Translations under genes and position numbers: made by a program
Shown here: one piece after another, positions 60,194 to 64,000 of the stretch
Numbering within the stretch: the stretch's first letter is position 1
Layout: each line of letters opens with the position of its first letter
Assembly: GCA_050951725.1 (NCBI GenBank)
Contig: JBMNJO010000012.1
Location: forward strand, 62,001 to 126,000
Origin: DTU052 sp050951725
GTDB lineage: Bacteria > Bacillota > Syntrophomonadia > Syntrophomonadales > DTU052
DNA: 64,000 bases
Direction: 5' to 3'
The notes under the pieces: generated by a model
Seen by the model: only the letters and a program-made list of their open reading frames with translations
Told to the model about the DNA's origin: nothing
The model's database searches: none

Positions 60194-61123
60194 ATGAAAG
60201 TTGAAGACATCAAGCGGATTCTGATTATCGGGTCCGGAACCATGGGACGGCATATCGGTCTCCAACACGCTCTGTATGGATATGAGGTAGTTTTCTATGA
60301 CATAGACGAGAAAGTGTTGCAGGTTGCCACGACTCATATTGGGAAAATAGCGGGAAGACTGCTGCAGTCTGGATTTATATCAGAAGAGATGCATGCCAAC
60401 GTCGAGAAACTGATAACCACCACCACTGATCCTCAGGAAGCGTCCAAAGGGGTGCAAGTGGTAAGTGAGAGCGTTCCGGAAAACATTCCTCTAAAACAAA
60501 AGGTCTGGAGCGAGTTTGATAAATATCTGCCTCAGGATGCTATCCTTACTACCAATACTTCCACTCTGGTAGCCTCCATGTTTGCCGAGGCCAGCGGCCG
60601 TCCAGAACGCTTTTTGGCCTGGCATTTCCATCTTCCCGTATTTACCGCCAATGTGGTAGATGTTATGCCTCATGCTGGAACCGATCCTGAATTAACTCAG
60701 GTTATTATTGAGCATTCCAAAAAGATTAATCAGATTCCGATAGACATTCGGGTTGAGTGGCCGCACTACGTATATAACGAATTGCTTACCGCATTACAGG
60801 GAGCAGCCTTGCGCCTGGCGGTTAACAATGTTGCTTCCGTGGAAGACATCGACCGCGCATGGATGGCGATTATGGGAACCAAGATCGGCCCCTTCGGTAT
60901 TATGGACAGCGTCGGGCTGGATACCAACTATCATATTACTGCTCAGGATTTGGAGTTGCACCCTGACACTCCTTACCTCAAAGAGATTGTGCAGTTTTTG
61001 AAGGCCAAAGTTGATGCCAATGAGTTGGGCAGAAAGACTGGTAAAGGTTTTTACAGTTATCCCAATCCTGCTTACGAACAATCGGAATTCCTGGAAAGGG
61101 TTAAACCCAAGTTTAAAAAATAG
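60194..61123 (+). CDS. 3-hydroxyacyl-CoA dehydrogenase family protein
   Basis: A 309-residue NAD(P)-dependent enzyme of the 3-hydroxybutyryl-CoA dehydrogenase fold. The Rossmann motif GSGTMGRHIG is near residue 13, TNTSTL has Ser123, and the catalytic His is His144 in WHFHLP. The Glu that pairs with this His in canonical enzymes (LVEV) is replaced by Asp156 (NVVDV). The C-terminal domain has PHYVYNELL and GRKTGKGFYSY. The length and motifs fit, but substrate preference may differ from 3-hydroxybutyryl-CoA. ATG at 60194 has GGAGG 6 nt upstream; an ATG two codons earlier overlaps that site. It has its own sigma-54 promoter, matching the acyl-CoA synthetase next door. Confidence 0.92.
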   Translation: MKVEDIKRILIIGSGTMGRHIGLQHALYGYEVVFYDIDEKVLQVATTHIGKIAGRLLQSGFISEEMHANVEKLITTTTDPQEASKGVQVVSESVPENIPLKQKVWSEFDKYLPQDAILTTNTSTLVASMFAEASGRPERFLAWHFHLPVFTANVVDVMPHAGTDPELTQVIIEHSKKINQIPIDIRVEWPHYVYNELLTALQGAALRLAVNNVASVEDIDRAWMAIMGTKIGPFGIMDSVGLDTNYHITAQDLELHPDTPYLKEIVQFLKAKVDANELGRKTGKGFYSYPNPAYEQSEFLERVKPKFKK

Positions 61124-61248
61124 ATTGATGCAGCGGAAAGGTGCTGAAATGCGGACAGTGCTGCCAATACGGACTTTTATAAGGTATTAATTGAGAAAAC
61201 CCGGAAGCAGCGGGCTTTAATGTTAGTTAACTGAAGTGAATAACCTTG

Positions 61249-61289
61249 ACAGTCGGTATTCAAATCTCTTGAATTACCGGCTGTTTTTG
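61249..61289 (+). terminator. Rho-independent terminator after the 3-hydroxyacyl-CoA dehydrogenase
   Basis: A long stem with a G-U pair and one bulge (61249-61263 with 61269-61284) is followed by a T-run. Confidence 0.8.
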
Positions 61290-61382
61290 TTCTCGGGGTA
61301 ATGCGCCTGGCCAGGTTACCGGGTTTTCAGTTATTTCGATTGTTACCACCATCAATGGAGGTTTTATCCTTCACAACACCAC

Positions 61383-61405
61383 GGCAGTGAATACTGCCTT
61401 TTTTT
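61383..61405 (+). terminator. Terminator-like hairpin about 75 bp upstream of lonB
   Basis: GGCAGT-GAAT-ACTGCC is followed by seven T residues. It is either a second insulator or an attenuator in a lonB leader. Confidence 0.75.
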
Positions 61406-61481
61406 ACTTTACCAACTAGCACTTAATCATCCCTTAAACGGCAATACTATACATTACAACTTGTTGAAAGGGTGGACAGCA

Positions 61482-63185
61482 ATGAATGAAGCGTTTGGCG
61501 GATTAGGTGGTTTCTTTGCCATAATTCAGTTGTTCTTCGCCGTGGTAATCGGGCTGTATTTCTGGAACCTGTTGCGCAACCAGCAGGGCAGTAAGAACGC
61601 TGTAGTCAAGGACTCCTACAAAGAGAAGGACAAACTTCGGAAAATGAGAGGATTTGCTCTCACTGAGCCCTTGTCAAGCTTAACTCGTCCTACCAGTTTC
61701 GCTGACGTGATCGGCCAGGATGATGGCATTGAGGCTTTGCGGGCAGCTTTGTGCGGTCCCAATCCACAACATGTGATAATATATGGTCCTCCTGGGATAG
61801 GAAAGACGGCAGCAGCACGTCTGGTTCTCGAAGATGCCAAGAAGAATGAGTTTTCCCCTTTCAACGAAAACTCGGAGTTCATAGAGATAGATGCCACTAC
61901 AGCACGCTTTGATGAGCGGGGCATTGCCGATCCTCTGATTGGCTCTGTACACGACCCCATTTATCAAGGGGCAGGTCCTATGGGCTCAGCCGGAGTTCCC
62001 CAGCCCAAGCCCGGAGCAGTTACCAAAGCTCATGGCGGAATACTGTTCATCGACGAGATTGGGGAACTGCATTCGATTCAGATGAACAAACTGCTCAAAG
62101 TATTAGAGGACCGCAAGGTTATACTGGAGAGCGCCTACTATAATAAAGATGACACAAACATCCCCGCTCATATCCACGACATGTTCCAGCATGGCCTTCC
62201 GGCGGATTTTCGCCTGGTGGGAGCGACCACCAGAATGCCGCAGGAGATTTCTCCGGCCCTGCGCTCCAGGTGTTTGGAGGTCTTCTTCCGTCCCCTGGAA
62301 CAGAATGAAATCATGGGCATAGCTCAGAAAGCCCTCGACAAGGTGGGCTTTGAGATTGAGGAGGAGGCATTGGCTGAACTTTCCCGTTATGCTACCAATG
62401 GGCGGGAAGCAGTCAACATGGTACAACTGGCTACCGGTATGGCCCGTAGTCGGAACAGTAATCAGGTTACCCTGCAAATTATCGAAAAGGTGGTTCAAAG
62501 CGGGCAATATTCACCCCGAGGCGAGAGCAAGAGAAATGATGCACCGGGAGTAGGCATGGTAAATGGCTTGGCAGTATACGGGCCAAACCAGGGAATCGTG
62601 ATTGAGGTGGAGGCTGTAACCATAAAGGTTGATAATGGCCGTGGCAAATGGAATGCTACAGGGGTTATTGACGAAGAAGAGGTTGGTTCACACAATCGTA
62701 CCATGCGCCGCAAGAGTGCGGCCCGGGGCTCGGTAGAAACGGTAATGACCGCACTGCGATGGGTCTGTGGGGTTGATATGCGGGAATACGATGTACACAT
62801 TAACTTCCCCGGCGGAACTCCAGTTGATGGTCCTTCAGCCGGCGTGGCCATGGCTGTAGCGGTTCTTTCGGCTATGGAGAACTATGAAGTGGACAATCTT
62901 CTGGCCATGACCGGGGAGGTTTCAGTGAGAGGGCGGATCAAGCCGGTAGGAGGCGTAATAGCCAAGATTGAGGCTGCTCGCAAGATAGGGATTAAGCGGG
63001 TTATAATTCCCAAAGACAACTGGCTGAAGATATTTAACGACATGAACAGTATTGAGGTTATTCCAGTAAGCACTCTGGAAGAGGTTTTGGACCTGGTAAT
63101 GCCTGGTCGTTTTAACACAAAAGTAAGCCGGTTGCCGATTATTAACACTGAGTTTGCCCCGGCAGCCGAAGTGAGTACATTTTAG
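61482..63185 (+). CDS. lonB: ATP-dependent protease LonB
   Basis: A 567-residue membrane-anchored AAA+ protease of the Bacillus LonB type. An N-terminal transmembrane helix (about residues 12-32) replaces the large LonA N-domain. The AAA+ domain has Walker A YGPPGIGKTAA and Walker B GGILFIDEIGEL. The C-terminal Ser-Lys protease domain has DGPSAGVAMA with the catalytic Ser and GGVIAKIEAARK with the Lys. ATG at 61482 has GGTGG upstream; TTG codons 18-21 nt earlier are less likely. In Bacillus lonB is forespore-expressed, and in clostridia it lies between clpX and lon, as here. A terminator follows at 63253. Confidence 0.95.
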   Translation: MNEAFGGLGGFFAIIQLFFAVVIGLYFWNLLRNQQGSKNAVVKDSYKEKDKLRKMRGFALTEPLSSLTRPTSFADVIGQDDGIEALRAALCGPNPQHVIIYGPPGIGKTAAARLVLEDAKKNEFSPFNENSEFIEIDATTARFDERGIADPLIGSVHDPIYQGAGPMGSAGVPQPKPGAVTKAHGGILFIDEIGELHSIQMNKLLKVLEDRKVILESAYYNKDDTNIPAHIHDMFQHGLPADFRLVGATTRMPQEISPALRSRCLEVFFRPLEQNEIMGIAQKALDKVGFEIEEEALAELSRYATNGREAVNMVQLATGMARSRNSNQVTLQIIEKVVQSGQYSPRGESKRNDAPGVGMVNGLAVYGPNQGIVIEVEAVTIKVDNGRGKWNATGVIDEEEVGSHNRTMRRKSAARGSVETVMTALRWVCGVDMREYDVHINFPGGTPVDGPSAGVAMAVAVLSAMENYEVDNLLAMTGEVSVRGRIKPVGGVIAKIEAARKIGIKRVIIPKDNWLKIFNDMNSIEVIPVSTLEEVLDLVMPGRFNTKVSRLPIINTEFAPAAEVSTF

Positions 63186-63252
63186 TTGGGAAGTGTTAAG
63201 GCTGACTTGGAATATAAAGGAACAATACAGGATTACCCACTTACAGGAAGAT

Positions 63253-63287
63253 AATAAGGGCAGGGTTACTAGTCTGCCCTTATTTTG
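63253..63287 (+). terminator. Rho-independent terminator of lonB
   Basis: AATAAGGGCAG and CTGCCCTTATT form a perfect 11-bp stem (63253-63263 with 63274-63284) followed by TTTG. Confidence 0.9.
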
Positions 63288-63356
63288 TCGAGTTGCGGGG
63301 CCATTTTACATATAGTAGAATATACTTGCGCCTGAAACGGTGGAGGTGTTGTTTTA

Positions 63357-64000
63357 GTGTTAAGTAGTCAAATAACAGAACAGGTTAGAGAAATTCCTCT
63401 CCTACCGCTTAGGGGAGTATTGGTCTTTCCATACATGGTGATTCACCTTGATGTGGGACGGGAAAAGTCAATTAACGCTATTGAGGAGGCTATGATTGCC
63501 GACAAGGAGTTATTTCTGGCTACTCAGAAAGAAGCTCAGACTGACGATCCCGGAGAGCAGGATATATATGAAATAGGAACTGTAGCTGAAATCAAACAGG
63601 TTTTGAAAATGCCGGGTGGAACCATGAGGGTATTGGTGGAAGGGCTGCGCCGGGCCAGAATTGACAAGTACCTGGAACAAGATTCACTGTTCAGGGTGCA
63701 GGTTAGGGAGATCTGGGAGGGAAACGTACCAAAGAGTTCCGAGATCGAGGCCTTAACCCGGACCCTGGTTTATCAGTTTGAACAATACGTGCGCATGAGT
63801 AAAAAGATACCGCCGGAAACTGTGGTTTCTGTGGTCTCCATAACAGAACCCGGCAGACTGGCGGATGTCATTGGTTCCCACCTGTCACTCAGAATTAATG
63901 AGAAACAGGCCATACTGGAAGCAATTAATGTTAAGCGGAGACTGGAACTTCTGTGTGAGTTGCTGGGCAAAGAGATGGAAGTTCTGGAGTTGGAACGAAA
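63357..64000 (+). CDS. lon: ATP-dependent protease Lon (LonA), N-terminal part (3' end outside window)
   Basis: The frame is open from a GTG at 63357 to the end of the window, about 214 codons. The translated start reads VREIPLLPLRGVLVFPYMVIHLDVGR, the hallmark of the Lon N-terminal substrate-binding domain, and later RVLVEGLRRARI and VGSHLSL-like sequences agree with it. GGAGG lies 10 nt upstream of the GTG. LonA is the main soluble AAA+ quality-control protease. It directly follows lonB with a terminator between, so it has its own promoter, probably around 63305-63335. The ATPase and protease domains lie beyond the window. Confidence 0.93.
   Translation, partial: MLSSQITEQVREIPLLPLRGVLVFPYMVIHLDVGREKSINAIEEAMIADKELFLATQKEAQTDDPGEQDIYEIGTVAEIKQVLKMPGGTMRVLVEGLRRARIDKYLEQDSLFRVQVREIWEGNVPKSSEIEALTRTLVYQFEQYVRMSKKIPPETVVSVVSITEPGRLADVIGSHLSLRINEKQAILEAINVKRRLELLCELLGKEMEVLELER

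Larger units (their letters stand above)
61124..61481. other. Intergenic stretch with two terminators upstream of lonB
   Basis: About 360 bp without a gene. It contains terminators at 61249 and 61383 and, within the last 75 bp, the lonB promoter or leader. No CIRCE or CtsR-type operator was found. Confidence 0.6.

Noticed and set aside
1..64000. CRISPR arrays, rRNA operons, prophage genes and riboswitches
   Set aside because: I looked for regularly spaced repeats, rRNA signature sequences, phage structural genes and known riboswitch cores, and none was convincing.

Overview
The window looks like chromosome of an anaerobic, spore-forming member of the Clostridia, probably a fatty-acid or amino-acid oxidising type such as the Syntrophomonadales. 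The sequence evidence is an alpha/beta small acid-soluble spore protein behind a sigma-G-type promoter, CotF-like coat proteins, a tig-clpP-clpX-lonB-lon proteolysis cluster, several AMP-forming acyl-CoA synthetases, a 4-hydroxybutyryl-CoA dehydratase homologue and ferredoxin-linked 2-oxoacid oxidoreductases. Genus-level assignment is inference only. Strong Shine-Dalgarno sequences in front of TTG and GTG codons are frequent and decided many starts.

Layout. 1-11.9 kb: the 3' part of an acyl-CoA synthetase, a feoA-feoB iron(II) uptake operon with feoB split in two, a Nudix hydrolase, a short MurF-like ligase, two tandemly duplicated acyl-CoA synthetases, an epoxide-hydrolase-like protein and a DUF1330 protein. 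12-22 kb: SASP, a MacAB-like ABC ATPase-permease-adaptor operon, two FAD oxidoreductases, a cold-shock protein, two CotF-like proteins and an anchored hypothetical. 22-35.5 kb: a DUF3160 lipoprotein, DNA polymerase IV, an MsrA-MsrB fusion, a ferredoxin-nitroreductase, a zinc-ribbon protein, the 4-hydroxybutyryl-CoA dehydratase homologue with an enoyl-CoA isomerase-like protein, a glutamate racemase with an altered active site, a LiaF-like protein, and an MBL hydrolase coupled to a GAF-HD-GYP protein. 35.7-39.6 kb: tRNA-Leu(UAG), two small orphan genes and an intact IS1182-type element, a gene-poor accessory patch.

39.6-49.8 kb is a co-directional catabolic block: lutABC, glcD-glcF, an IclR regulator, an FrhB-like iron-sulfur flavoprotein and iorAB. 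Together these could oxidise a 2-hydroxyacid to a 2-oxoacid and then to an acyl-CoA with reduced ferredoxin. 50-52 kb holds a hypothetical gene and a rhomboid protease, followed by tRNA-Gly(GCC).

52.6-64 kb is the tig-clpP-clpX ... lonB-lon cluster. It is interrupted by a module made of a sigma-54 activator, an acyl-CoA synthetase and a 3-hydroxyacyl-CoA dehydrogenase. Both enzyme genes have near-perfect -24/-12 promoters, and similar TGTTTCA/TGAAACA palindromes lie nearby, so the module looks like a self-contained sigma-54 regulon. No CRISPR array, prophage or rRNA was seen.
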